The notes under the pieces were generated by a model, which saw only the letters and a list, made by a program, of their open reading frames with translations, was not told the DNA's origin and made no database searches. Positions 8,428-17,137 of a stretch of DNA of 64,000 bases are shown here, piece by piece. Numbering within the stretch: the first letter of the stretch is position 1; each line of letters opens with the position of its first letter. A program made the position numbers and the translations under genes. Source of the DNA: Mycobacterium pinniadriaticum (lineage in GTDB: Bacteria > Actinomycetota > Actinomycetes > Mycobacteriales > Mycobacteriaceae); contig NZ_JAPJDO010000018.1 of the NCBI RefSeq assembly GCF_026242045.1, positions 50,593 to 114,592 on the forward strand. The letters run 5' to 3'.

Positions 8428-10689
8428 ATGCTGGCGGCCGTAGCCAGGCTCTCAGTCGCCGCTCCGCGGCGAATTGTCGCAGCGGCGCTACTCCTGCTGA
8501 TCGGCACCGCAGTCTTCGCAATCCCGGCCGCCTCACGGCTGTCTGCCGGCGGTTTTCTCGATCCCGGTTCCGATTCGGCCCGGGCCTCGGCGATGCTCGC
8601 CGATACTTTCGACCAGGGCGACATGGAACTGGTCGTCATTGTGCATTCGCAGCGCGGAGCCGCGACAGGCGACGCGCGCGCGGTGGGTACCGCGATCACG
8701 GGTGAGCTCACGGCTTCGCCATTCGTGTCGCGCGTCATGTCCCCGTGGGACAGCCACCCCGTGCCGGGGACTCTGACCGGAGACGGTAAGTCGGCAATGA
8801 TCGTCGCCGCGATCAAAGGGGACGAGAACACCGCTCCACAGCGAGCCCGAACCCTGGCCGATCGGCTGCCACGGAGCACCGGCGATGTCGAGGTACAGGC
8901 AGGTGGGTCTGCACTCGTCTACGCGGAAATAAGCCGTCAGACGAAATCAGACCTGATCCGCATGGAAGCCATTGCGATCCCGTTGAGCTTCGCCGCATTG
9001 GTGTGGGTCTTCGGCGGACTTCTGGCTGCCGCCCTGCCGGTGGCCGTCGGCGGATTCGCCATCCTGGGCTCGCTTGCGGCCCTGAGGGCGATATCGCTGG
9101 TCACCGACGTATCGATCTTCGCGCTCAACGTCGCGGTGGCATTGGGATTCGCATTGGCCGTCGACTACACCCTGCTGATCGTCAGCCGGTACCGCGATGA
9201 ACTGGTCGACGGCGGCTCGCGCGGGCAAGCACTGGTACGCACGATGACCACCGCTGGCCGGACCGTTCTGTTCTCGGCGGTGACGGTGGCACTTGCGCTG
9301 GTCGGGATGGCACTGTTCCCGATGTATTTTCTCAAGTCCTTCGCGTACGCCGGGGTGGCGGTGGTGGGGTTCGCCGCGTTCGCCGCGGTAGCGGTGACCC
9401 CGGCCGCGATCGTGCTCGCCGGCGACCGACTCGACGCGCTGAACGTTCGGCGGCTATTGCGATCCCTCCTGGGCCGTGCCGAATCGCCCACGCCGGCAGC
9501 CGAGCGCACGGCATGGTATCGGATGGCGAAACTAGTTATGCGTCATGCAGTTCCAGTTGGCGTGCTACTGACCGTGGCATTACTGATGCTCGGCTGGCCC
9601 TTTCTTCGGGTCAACTGGGGGAACCCCGACGACAGGGTGTTACCCCCCTCCTCATCGGTGCGGGCCGTCAACGACCAAATCCGCACCGATTTCGCGATGA
9701 ATTCCACTACCGCCGTCAAGATCGTGCTACCCGATACCGCGGGATTGACGGAGAGCGACCTCGAGACCTACGCGAACCAGCTGTCCCAGGTGCCCGACGT
9801 GACCGCCGTGTCGGCGCCGACGGGCACGTTCGTCGACGGTCAGCGCTCAGGGCCCCCGTCGGCCCCAGCCGGTATGTCCGCCGATAGCGCATTTCTCACC
9901 GTTGAAAGCGCCGCGCCGCTGTACACACCGGCGTCCGAAACCCAACTCGACCGTTTGCATGCGGTGACCCCCCCGGGAACGGAGCCCGCATTGTTGACCG
10001 GGGCGGCGCAGACGAACCGCGACAGCGTGCAGGGCATCACCTCGCGCCTGCCGCTGGTGCTCGGTTTCATCGCCGTCGTGACGCTGATATTGCTCTTCCT
10101 GCTCACCGGCAGCGTCGTGTTGCCGATCAAAGCGGTGTTGCTCAACATTCTGTCGCTCACGGCGGCGTTCGGCGCACTCGTGTGGATATTCCAGGAAGGG
10201 CATCTGTGGGCCGCCGGCACGACACCGACAGGCACCCTGGCAGTCAACATCCCCGTGCTCATGTTCTGCATCGCGTTCGGATTGTCGATGGACTACGAGG
10301 TGTTCCTGCTCTCCCGAATTCGGGAGTATTGGCTCGCTTCTCCCCGAACCAGCCGGGACAACGACGAGAGCATCGCGCTCGGTATCGAGCGCACCGGGCG
10401 GGTGGTCACCGCTGCCGCGCTGCTGATGACGATCTCTTTTGCCGCGCTGATATTTGCCGGCGTGTCATTCATGCGCATGTTCGCAGTCGGACTGACGATC
10501 GCTGTCCTTGCCGACGCGACCGTGGTCCGGATGCTGCTGGTGCCCGCATTCATGCATGTCCTCGGGAGGCTGAACTGGTGGGCGCCCGCGCCGTTGGCGC
10601 GATTCCACCGGTGGGCGTTCCCGTCCAACGTCGGGGCTCAGAGTCCCGTCACCGACCGACGGTCAGGCCAACCTTCTGGAACTCCTTGA
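8428..10689 (+). CDS. MmpL/RND family membrane transporter
   Basis: The 753-residue protein has two RND halves. Each has one N-terminal helix (about residues 14-34 and near 380), an extracytoplasmic domain, and a block of five helices. The helix motifs GFALAVDYTLLIVSRYRDE and GLSMDYEVFLLSRIREYW carry the aspartate-tyrosine pairs that relay protons in MmpL proteins. Length is near that of short MmpL proteins and there is no long C-terminal domain. It is divergent from idi2 across a region with a crt-type operator, so a role in exporting a pigment, a glycosylated terpenoid or a related lipid is plausible but unproven. The 3' end overlaps guaB3 by 41 bases. Confidence 0.88.
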   Translation: MLAAVARLSVAAPRRIVAAALLLLIGTAVFAIPAASRLSAGGFLDPGSDSARASAMLADTFDQGDMELVVIVHSQRGAATGDARAVGTAITGELTASPFVSRVMSPWDSHPVPGTLTGDGKSAMIVAAIKGDENTAPQRARTLADRLPRSTGDVEVQAGGSALVYAEISRQTKSDLIRMEAIAIPLSFAALVWVFGGLLAAALPVAVGGFAILGSLAALRAISLVTDVSIFALNVAVALGFALAVDYTLLIVSRYRDELVDGGSRGQALVRTMTTAGRTVLFSAVTVALALVGMALFPMYFLKSFAYAGVAVVGFAAFAAVAVTPAAIVLAGDRLDALNVRRLLRSLLGRAESPTPAAERTAWYRMAKLVMRHAVPVGVLLTVALLMLGWPFLRVNWGNPDDRVLPPSSSVRAVNDQIRTDFAMNSTTAVKIVLPDTAGLTESDLETYANQLSQVPDVTAVSAPTGTFVDGQRSGPPSAPAGMSADSAFLTVESAAPLYTPASETQLDRLHAVTPPGTEPALLTGAAQTNRDSVQGITSRLPLVLGFIAVVTLILLFLLTGSVVLPIKAVLLNILSLTAAFGALVWIFQEGHLWAAGTTPTGTLAVNIPVLMFCIAFGLSMDYEVFLLSRIREYWLASPRTSRDNDESIALGIERTGRVVTAAALLMTISFAALIFAGVSFMRMFAVGLTIAVLADATVVRMLLVPAFMHVLGRLNWWAPAPLARFHRWAFPSNVGAQSPVTDRRSGQPSGTP

Positions 10690-11776
10690 GGTCGCAATAA
10701 CCGGCTTTGGCCATCGAACGGCGAAGGCCGCCGACCAGATTCAGCGAGCCGAACGGGTCATCGGAAGGTCCGTTGAGCACGCGATCCAGCGACGGGCGCT
10801 CACCGGCCGCGATCTGGAGCAGCGCGCCCCGCGGCAGGGAGGGGTGTGCTGCGGCCACCGGCCAGAACCAGCCGTCGCCGAGGGCCTCGGCGGACTCGGC
10901 AAGCGGGGTGCCCAGCACTACCGCGTCGGCGCCGCAGGCGATGGCCTTGGCCAGGTCTCCGGAGGTGTGGATGTCGCCGTCGGCCAGCACATGCACGTAA
11001 CGCCCACCGGTCTCGTCCAGGTATTCCCGGCGGGCGGCCGCGGCATCGGCGATCGCCGTCGCCATCGGCACGCTGATGCCGAGCACCTCGTCGCTGGTGG
11101 TCACCCCCAACGTGGAGCCGTAGCCGACGATGACCCCGGCCGCTCCGGTGCGCATCAGGTGCAACGCGGTCCGGTGATCCAACACCCCACCGGCCACCAC
11201 CGGCACGTCCAACTCGGAGATGAACGTCTTCAGGTTCAGCGGTTCGCCGTCGGACGCCACCCGCTCGGCGGAGATGATCGTGCCCTGGATGACCAGCAGG
11301 TCGATCCCCGCCGAGATCAGTGCGGGGGTCAGCGCCTGCGCGTTCTGCGGGCTCACCCGAACCGCCGTGGTGACCCCGGCGTCGCGGATGCGGGCCACCG
11401 CCGCGGCCAGCAGTTCGGGGTCCAGGGGTGCGGCGTGCAGCTGTTGTAACAGCCGGATCGCCGCCGCGGGTTCGGGCTCCTTCTCGGCGGCCTCGATCAC
11501 CTGCGCGATCTTGGCCTCGACATCGGCGTGCCGGCCGATCAGACCTTCGCCGTTGAGCACTCCGAGCCCGCCGAGGCGGCCCATTTCGATGGCGAACTCC
11601 GGTGACACCAGGGCGTCGGTCGGATGAGCGACGACCGGGATCTCGAACCGGTAGGCGTCCAGCTGCCAGGCGGTGGAGACGTCCTGGGACGACCGGGTCC
11701 GGCGGGACGGAACGATGTTGATCTCGTCGAGTTCGTAAGTGCGGCGGGCAGTTCTGCCCATGCCGATTTCAACCAT
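10649..11776 (-). CDS. guaB3: GuaB3 family IMP dehydrogenase-related protein
   Basis: This 375-residue TIM-barrel protein of the IMPDH/GMP reductase family lacks the CBS domains. It matches the M. tuberculosis GuaB3 I recall from MVEIGMGRTARRTYEL to the end KEFQKVGLTVG. At the place where GuaB2 has the catalytic loop GPGSICTT, this protein reads GYGSTLGVTT, with no cysteine, so activity as a normal IMP dehydrogenase is doubtful. I chose the ATG at 11776 to match the M. tuberculosis start; a GTG three codons upstream is the alternative. It lies just after guaB2 on the same strand with a 51-base gap. Confidence 0.93.
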   Translation of the reverse strand: MVEIGMGRTARRTYELDEINIVPSRRTRSSQDVSTAWQLDAYRFEIPVVAHPTDALVSPEFAIEMGRLGGLGVLNGEGLIGRHADVEAKIAQVIEAAEKEPEPAAAIRLLQQLHAAPLDPELLAAAVARIRDAGVTTAVRVSPQNAQALTPALISAGIDLLVIQGTIISAERVASDGEPLNLKTFISELDVPVVAGGVLDHRTALHLMRTGAAGVIVGYGSTLGVTTSDEVLGISVPMATAIADAAAARREYLDETGGRYVHVLADGDIHTSGDLAKAIACGADAVVLGTPLAESAEALGDGWFWPVAAAHPSLPRGALLQIAAGERPSLDRVLNGPSDDPFGSLNLVGGLRRSMAKAGYCDLKEFQKVGLTVGR

Positions 11777-11827
11777 GTCACGCACGACGGTGCTGTCTCC
11801 TCTTCGCGCAAGCGCTCATCGGCACCC

Positions 11828-13405
11828 CTAGCGGGCGTAGTAGTTGGGGGCTTCGACCGTCATGGCGATGTCGTGCGGGTGACTCTCCTTGAGCCCCGCC
11901 GCCGTGATCCGCACGAACTGGGCGTGCTGCAACGCCTCGACGGTGGAGGCGCCGGTGTAGCCCATGGCGGCGCGCAGACCGCCGGTCAGTTGGTGGATCA
12001 CGGTGGCCAGCGGGCCGCGGAAGGGCACCCGCCCCTCGATGCCCTCGGGCACCAGCTTGTCCTCGGACAACACATCGTCCTGAAAGTAACGGTCCTTGGA
12101 GTAAGACTTGGCTGCGCCGCGGCCCTGCATGGCGCCCAGCGAACCCATCCCGCGGTAGCTCTTGAACTGCTTGCCATTGACGAAGATCAATTCACCGGGC
12201 GCCTCGGCGGTGCCGGCCAGCAGCGAGCCGAGCATCGCGGTCGACGCGCCGGCCGCCAGTGCCTTGGCGATGTCACCCGAATACTGCAGCCCACCGTCAG
12301 CGATCACCGGCACACCGGCCGGCGCGCACACCGCGGTGGCCTCCAGAATCGCGGTGATCTGCGGGGCGCCGACACCGGCCACCACCCGCGTCGTGCAGAT
12401 CGAGCCAGGACCCACCCCCACCTTGACCGCGTCGGCCCCGGCGTCTACCAGTGCGGCGGCGGCACTGCGGGTTGCGACGTTGCCGCCGATGACCTCGACG
12501 CGGTCACCCACGTCGGCCTTGACCTTGCCGACCATCTCCAGCACCAGGCGGTTGTGGGCGTGAGCCGTGTCGACCACGAGTACATCGACACCGGCGTCGG
12601 CCAGCGCCATGGCGCGATCCCACGCGTCGTCGCCGACGCCCACCGCCGCCCCGACCAGGAGCCGTCCGTCGCTGTCCTTGGTAGCCAGCGGATGCTGCTC
12701 GGTCTTGACGAAGTCCTTGACGGTGATCAGACCGGTCAACCGGCCGCGCCCGTCGACGATCGGCAGCTTCTCGATCTTGTTGCGCCGCAACAGGCCCAGC
12801 GCGGCGTCGGCGGTGACACCCTCCTGCGCGGTGATCAGCGGAGACTTGGTCATCACCTCCGAGACCGGCTTGCTCATGTCGACCTCGAAGCGCATGTCCC
12901 GGTTGGTGATGATGCCAACGAGCGAGCCCAGTGCATCCACCACCGGCAGACCCGAGATGCGGAACCGGGCACACATCGCGTCGACCTCGGCCAGTGTGTT
13001 GTCCGGCGAGCAGGTGACCGGGTCGGTGACCATGCCGGCCTCGGACCGCTTGACCATTTCCACCTGTCCGGCCTGCTCGGCGATCGACAGGTTGCGGTGC
13101 AACACACCCATGCCGCCCTGGCGGGCCATCGCGATGGCCATCCGGGCTTCGGTCACGGTGTCCATCGCCGAGCTGACCAGCGGGACCTTGAGGCGGATCT
13201 TCTTGGTCAGTTGGCTGGAGGTGTCGGCCGCGGCGGGCACGACGTCGGAAGCTGCGGGCAGCAGCAGAACGTCGTCGAAGGTCAGGCCCAGCATCGCGAT
13301 CTTGTTGGGATCGTCACCGCCGGTCGGAACCGAATCCCCCAGCAGGGCATTCAGATGCGCGGTCAGGCCGTCGATGCGGCCGGCGCTGCCTTCGGCAATG
13401 GTCAT
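11828..13405 (-). CDS. guaB2: Inosine-5'-monophosphate dehydrogenase
   Basis: This 525-residue enzyme oxidises IMP to XMP, the committed step of guanine nucleotide synthesis. A TIM barrel begins with LTFDDVLLLPAASDV and is interrupted by a pair of CBS domains around residues 120-240. The catalytic loop GPGSICTTRV carries the active cysteine, and the flap has GRGAAKSYSKDRYF. The ATG at 13405 begins MTIAEGSA, which aligns with the start I recall for M. smegmatis GuaB2; in-frame ATGs at 13420 and 13453 are possible alternatives. The C-terminal end VEAPNYYAR matches the M. tuberculosis protein. Confidence 0.95.
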   Translation of the reverse strand: MTIAEGSAGRIDGLTAHLNALLGDSVPTGGDDPNKIAMLGLTFDDVLLLPAASDVVPAAADTSSQLTKKIRLKVPLVSSAMDTVTEARMAIAMARQGGMGVLHRNLSIAEQAGQVEMVKRSEAGMVTDPVTCSPDNTLAEVDAMCARFRISGLPVVDALGSLVGIITNRDMRFEVDMSKPVSEVMTKSPLITAQEGVTADAALGLLRRNKIEKLPIVDGRGRLTGLITVKDFVKTEQHPLATKDSDGRLLVGAAVGVGDDAWDRAMALADAGVDVLVVDTAHAHNRLVLEMVGKVKADVGDRVEVIGGNVATRSAAAALVDAGADAVKVGVGPGSICTTRVVAGVGAPQITAILEATAVCAPAGVPVIADGGLQYSGDIAKALAAGASTAMLGSLLAGTAEAPGELIFVNGKQFKSYRGMGSLGAMQGRGAAKSYSKDRYFQDDVLSEDKLVPEGIEGRVPFRGPLATVIHQLTGGLRAAMGYTGASTVEALQHAQFVRITAAGLKESHPHDIAMTVEAPNYYAR

Positions 13406-13514
13406 CGGTGGGGCCCCCATCAGCTGGCGGAACTGGCGGAATGTGAACCCCATCCTATCGGCTCGCGATCGCGTTCCCTGGCGCGATACCCGCTGCGCTG
13501 CGTAGTGTGGAGCC

Positions 13515-13919
13515 GTGCGCGACCACCTCCCACCAGGCCTGCCACCCGATCCGTTTGCCGACGACCCTTCCGACCCGTCGGCCGTGCTGGACGCGCTGGA
13601 GCCAGGTCAGCCGCTGGATCCCCAGGAGCGCGCCGCGGTCGAGGCTGATCTGGCCGACCTAGCGGTCTATGAGGCGTTGCTGGCACACCGGGGCGTCCGC
13701 GGCCTGGTGGTCTGCTGCGACGAATGCCAGCAGGACCACTATCACGACTGGGATATGTTGCGCGCCAACCTTCTTCAGCTGTTGGTCGACGGCACCGTCC
13801 GTCCCCATGAGCCCGCCTACGACCCAGAACCGGACGCCTACGTTACGTGGGACTACTGCCGCGGATACGCCGACGCCTCGCTGAACGAGGCGACCTCGGA
13901 CTACGACGGCTTTCGCTGA
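13515..13919 (+). CDS. DUF5319 family protein (Rv3412-like)
   Basis: This 134-residue acidic soluble protein begins with a GTG at 13515. It has the conserved VVCCDECQQDHYHDWDMLRANL segment at about residues 65-86, with a double-cysteine/cysteine and histidine cluster that could bind a metal. The C-terminal YVTWDYCRGYADA is also typical of the actinobacterial DUF5319 family. Function is unknown. It is divergent from guaB2 and convergent with rsdA, in the same place as Rv3412 in M. tuberculosis. Confidence 0.85.
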   Translation: MRDHLPPGLPPDPFADDPSDPSAVLDALEPGQPLDPQERAAVEADLADLAVYEALLAHRGVRGLVVCCDECQQDHYHDWDMLRANLLQLLVDGTVRPHEPAYDPEPDAYVTWDYCRGYADASLNEATSDYDGFR

Positions 13920-13931
13920 GCGTGTAGTCGC

Positions 13932-15284
13932 TCAGCCCCCGCCGCCGCTTCCACTGCTGCCACTTCCGCCGCCGAAACTCGGCAGCTTCGGCAACTGCGG
14001 CATCGGCATGACCATGGTGGTGGTGATCACAGTCTTGGGTTGCGTCTTGGGCGCCTGAACTGCCGTCGACGGTACCGACGCGATCGTCTGGGGCTGGGTC
14101 GCGCTCGGTATCGAGGCGGCCGTGGGAGCCGAGGACTGTTGCACCGGCGCTGACTGCACCGGTGCCGACGTGGTCGCCGCCGCAGCCGGTGACTCGGCAG
14201 CCGACGGCCCCGACGTCGTCGCGACCGCGGGCGACTGCGCGGCCGCTGATGAACTCGCGGACGTGGGCCCGTCCCCGCTGGCCATGGTCGTGGTGGTGGT
14301 CGGAGCGACCGTCGTGGTCGTGGTGGTCGGAGCGACCGTCGTGGTCGTGGTGGTCGGAGCGACCGCGGACGTAGTGGTCGTCGGCGCGGCGGACGTGGTG
14401 GTCGTCGGCGCGGCGGACGTGGTGGTCGTCGGCTCCGCCGACTCGGTGGTCGTCGGCTCGGTCTGCTCCACCGGTGAGGTCGGGGTATCCGTCGGGGTAT
14501 CCGAGGTGGTCGGGCCGAACGTGCCGGTGCCATCCGGTGTGGTGGAGATCGTGATCGGCGGCAGGCCCGGAATGCTGGTCGGCACCACCTCGGGCCCATC
14601 GGCCGGGGTGATCACGGCCGGGACGATCTCGGTGGCCGACGGCGGCACCGTGTAGGTGATACCGGGGGGCACGGTGGCCTCAGGATCCTTCTGGACGACC
14701 TTTGCCGACAGCTGGTTCCACTGGTCGAGCACCGCCTGCTTTTGCGGTGTGTCACCGACGCTGTTCACCTGCGAGCTGACCTCGACCAGCTTGTCCTGCG
14801 CCTGCTGCCAGTCGCCCTGAGCGACCAGCTGCTGAACCTGTTTGAGCTGCTCCTCTGCGGAGGCCAGGGTGACCCGGTCTTCACGGACCTGCTTGGGCTC
14901 GCCGAAGAGCATCGTGTGCAGCCCATAGAGAGCATCTCCGGGTCCGGCGCCGTATACGACCGCACCGAAGCCGCCGAACACCAGCACACCGGCCGCCGCG
15001 GCGCCGACGATGCTCAGACCGCGTCGGCTGCGCCCACTGCGCTGCTTCTCGGCCAGGCCTGCCCGCAATGCGTTGACGGCGTCACGCTCGGTGATCAGCC
15101 CGGTCGCCGGCGGCCAGCGCATCTCATCACGCCAGTCTCCGAGCATCGCGGCCAGCACGGCGTCGGCCTGGTCCTGCGGGGCCGCCCGATGGCCCGCAGC
15201 CAGGGCGTCGATGAAGCGGTCACTGTTGATGACGGCGTCCAGCGACGGATCGTCGCCGCCCGAGTTGCGCCGGAAGTCAGGCAT
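13932..15284 (-). CDS. rsdA: Anti-sigma-D factor RsdA
   Basis: This 450-residue single-pass membrane protein holds SigD inactive at the membrane. The N-terminal cytoplasmic region (DPSLDAVINSDRFIDALA, then the stretch up to about residue 88) is the part that binds sigma domain 4 in M. tuberculosis RsdA. One membrane helix lies at residues 90-112. The extracytoplasmic part has a helical segment and then a long Thr/Pro/Ala/Ser tail, including about seven TTTT-containing repeats at residues 262-335. It is much longer than the M. tuberculosis protein (about 300 residues as I recall), the excess being low-complexity sequence. Its start overlaps the sigD stop by 8 bases. Confidence 0.9.
   Translation of the reverse strand: MPDFRRNSGGDDPSLDAVINSDRFIDALAAGHRAAPQDQADAVLAAMLGDWRDEMRWPPATGLITERDAVNALRAGLAEKQRSGRSRRGLSIVGAAAAGVLVFGGFGAVVYGAGPGDALYGLHTMLFGEPKQVREDRVTLASAEEQLKQVQQLVAQGDWQQAQDKLVEVSSQVNSVGDTPQKQAVLDQWNQLSAKVVQKDPEATVPPGITYTVPPSATEIVPAVITPADGPEVVPTSIPGLPPITISTTPDGTGTFGPTTSDTPTDTPTSPVEQTEPTTTESAEPTTTTSAAPTTTTSAAPTTTTSAVAPTTTTTTVAPTTTTTTVAPTTTTTMASGDGPTSASSSAAAQSPAVATTSGPSAAESPAAAATTSAPVQSAPVQQSSAPTAASIPSATQPQTIASVPSTAVQAPKTQPKTVITTTMVMPMPQLPKLPSFGGGSGSSGSGGGG
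14285..14460. repeat. Coding tandem repeats for threonine-rich units in rsdA
   Basis: Tandem short repeats (plus-strand pattern GTGGTCGTGGTGGTCGGAGC and variants) encode APTTTTTTV and APTTTTSA units on the minus strand. They are likely to vary in copy number between strains by slippage. Confidence 0.8.
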
Positions 15285-15858
15285 AGCCGTGACCTCCTGC
15301 CGCGGTGATCTCGGACTTGAGCTTGGCCAACGCCCGGTGCTGCGCGACTCGCACCGCCCCGGGCGTGCTGCCGACCGCCTCTGCGGTCTCCTCGGCCGAC
15401 AACCCGACGACGATCCGCAGCATCAGGATCTCGCGCTGCTTCTCGGGCAGAACCTCGAGCAACTTGCTCATCCGGGCAGCGGAATCGGATTGCAGCGCCA
15501 TCTGCTCGGGACCCGCGTCCAGCGAGTACCGCTCCGGCACCACATCGGTGGGGTCGGAACGGTTGCGGCCGGCGGCGCGATGCGCGTCGGCGACCTTGTG
15601 AGCTGCGATGCCGTACACGAAGGCCAGGAAGGGGCGACCCTGATCCTGGTAGCGCGGCAGCGCCTGGATGGCGGCCAAGCAAACCTCCTGTGCGACGTCG
15701 TCGGCAGAGAGGCCAACCCGCTCCGTGGACCCCAGCCGAGCCCGCACGTAACGGACGACAATGGGGCGGATGGTCTCCACCACTTCCCGGAGGGCATCCC
15801 GGCTGCCTGCCACGGCTTCAGCAACGGCGGCGTCGAGACGATCTCCTGGAATTGTCAT
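15277..15858 (-). CDS. sigD: ECF RNA polymerase sigma factor SigD
   Basis: This 193-residue extracytoplasmic-function sigma factor has region 2 containing DDVAQEVCLAAIQALPRYQDQGRPFLAFVYGIAAHKVADAHR. Region 4 contains LPEKQREILMLRIVVGLSAEETAEAVGSTPGAVRVAQHRAL. It is a close match to the M. tuberculosis SigD I recall. I chose the ATG at 15858 with GGAG upstream; the open frame extends to an ATG at 15933, and the short stretch FVTLEISPSM just before my start is also conserved in M. tuberculosis, so a longer form is possible. The rsdA gene overlaps the end by 8 bases, the usual sigma/anti-sigma coupling. Confidence 0.92.
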   Translation of the reverse strand: MTIPGDRLDAAVAEAVAGSRDALREVVETIRPIVVRYVRARLGSTERVGLSADDVAQEVCLAAIQALPRYQDQGRPFLAFVYGIAAHKVADAHRAAGRNRSDPTDVVPERYSLDAGPEQMALQSDSAARMSKLLEVLPEKQREILMLRIVVGLSAEETAEAVGSTPGAVRVAQHRALAKLKSEITAAGGHGYA

Positions 15859-15945
15859 CGACGGCGATATCTCCAACGTTACGAACGGGGTGCTACCCGG
15901 CAGCCATTCAGCTAGACAATATCGGCCCAACATGCCGATCGGGCG

Positions 15946-16761
15946 CTAGCGGTGACTCCATCGCCCGCCGCGCCGTGTGATAACGCCAGCACATTCATCC
16001 CGGATCGCCGAGACATCCTGTGGCGTAAGCGTTGCGCTATTGATATCCGCCAGCAGACACGCCAGCGCCCAGCGCAGCGGAACCAGACCGTAGGTCTGCG
16101 TGTCGCCCAACGCGGCGTCGGCGATGTCGCGGGCGCTGTCCACCGATCCGGCGCAGCACAGCGCCGCGGCAAGCACCACATCGCTTTTGACCCGATGCCG
16201 CCGCAAAGCCGGCAACGCGGATTCGGCGACCTCGACCCCGTGCCGCGCGTGAGTCACCGCGTCCTCGCCGCGGCCCGCGGCCATCGCCAGCTCGGCACTG
16301 ACCCACGCCATCCGGATGGTCAGTCGCGGTGGTGGCGCCTCGGCGCGGCACATCATTTCCCCGGCCCGCTCGAGCAGTCGGGCCGAGGCGGCAAGCCGCC
16401 CCACCCCGAGAGCGTCGGCGGCCAGCCCGACGGCGGCGTCGACACCGGCCTGCAGCCCCATCGGGTCGTCGACGGCGGCCTGCGCAAGCGCGAGTGCTCG
16501 TCCATCCCAGCCCGCGGCGACACGATGACCACCGAGCTGGCGCAACAGCGATGCCGCTGTGCTGTAGGACAGTGAGGTCAGCGAGTCGGCGGGTTGGTGA
16601 CGGCGCAGTGCCGCGAGGTCGGCGCGGGCGCTACTGTAGTGGCCTTGGCCGGCGGCGGAGACGGCTCGCAGCCACAATTGCGTGGGCGTGTTCGCCGTGG
16701 GCAGTGGCCAGCAGCCCGGGTTGTCGCCGAAGGCGGCGGCGGCCAGTGTGGTGGAGTTCAT
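15946..16761 (-). CDS. Conserved hypothetical protein (Rv3415c-like), helical repeat
   Basis: This 271-residue, alanine-rich, wholly alpha-helical protein resembles TPR-type helical repeats: pairs of helices such as PTQLWLRAVSAAGQGHYSSARADLAALRR and RMAWVSAELAMAAGRGEDAVTHARHGVEVAE. I see no catalytic motif, signal peptide or membrane helix. It sits immediately upstream of sigD on the same strand, in the place of Rv3415c in M. tuberculosis, and may be cotranscribed with sigD-rsdA. A scaffold or regulatory protein is the likely class; no specific function is claimed. Confidence 0.8.
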   Translation of the reverse strand: MNSTTLAAAAFGDNPGCWPLPTANTPTQLWLRAVSAAGQGHYSSARADLAALRRHQPADSLTSLSYSTAASLLRQLGGHRVAAGWDGRALALAQAAVDDPMGLQAGVDAAVGLAADALGVGRLAASARLLERAGEMMCRAEAPPPRLTIRMAWVSAELAMAAGRGEDAVTHARHGVEVAESALPALRRHRVKSDVVLAAALCCAGSVDSARDIADAALGDTQTYGLVPLRWALACLLADINSATLTPQDVSAIRDECAGVITRRGGRWSHR

Positions 16762-17137
16762 CTGACCGGGACGCTATCAATCGATCTCGACACTCGCGTC
16801 AGTTAACAGTTCGTGGTCGCAGTGTTACAGCCATGTTTACTACCTATTGAGCGCTAGGAAATCGCGTGTTGACGGCGGTGATGCCGTCCTGCGCAAATCA
16901 CGGAATCATCACGATCGAGACCGGCCGGATAGCACTTCAGCCGGCGACGATGGGTCGCAATGATGAACGTGATGTAAATTCTCGAGCTGCGATTATGTGA
17001 TTGCGCACATGGCTCGGCTATTGACGAGGTTTGCAAGCCACCCTAATTTTGGGGGCACGAGTAGTCATAGGCGACAGTGCTCGGATCGGTTCCACAACTC
17101 ACGCACGTGAAAGATGTGCGGAGATAGGGGTTTTCCA
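16762..17137. other. Divergent intergenic region upstream of whiB3
   Basis: These 376 bases separate the Rv3415c-like gene and whiB3 and hold no gene I can support. They are more AT-rich than the flanks and contain a good whiB3 promoter (listed separately) with a leader of roughly 80 bases. Mycobacterial whiB3 is known to have a long regulated upstream region, so the size is expected. Confidence 0.6.
17021..17049 (+). promoter_or_regulatory. Predicted SigA-type promoter of whiB3
   Basis: TTGACG at 17021-17026 is a near-consensus -35 box, followed after exactly 17 bases by TAATTT at 17044-17049 as -10. The predicted transcript start is near 17056, about 80 bases before the whiB3 ATG. Confidence 0.6.

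Noticed and set aside
11624..13648. Plus-strand ORF of 674 codons opposite guaB2
   Set aside because: Antisense of guaB2 and the end of guaB3; no plausible protein features.
14285..14460. Possible CRISPR or intergenic tandem repeat
   Set aside because: The repeats are within the rsdA coding frame and encode Thr-rich units; no spacers.
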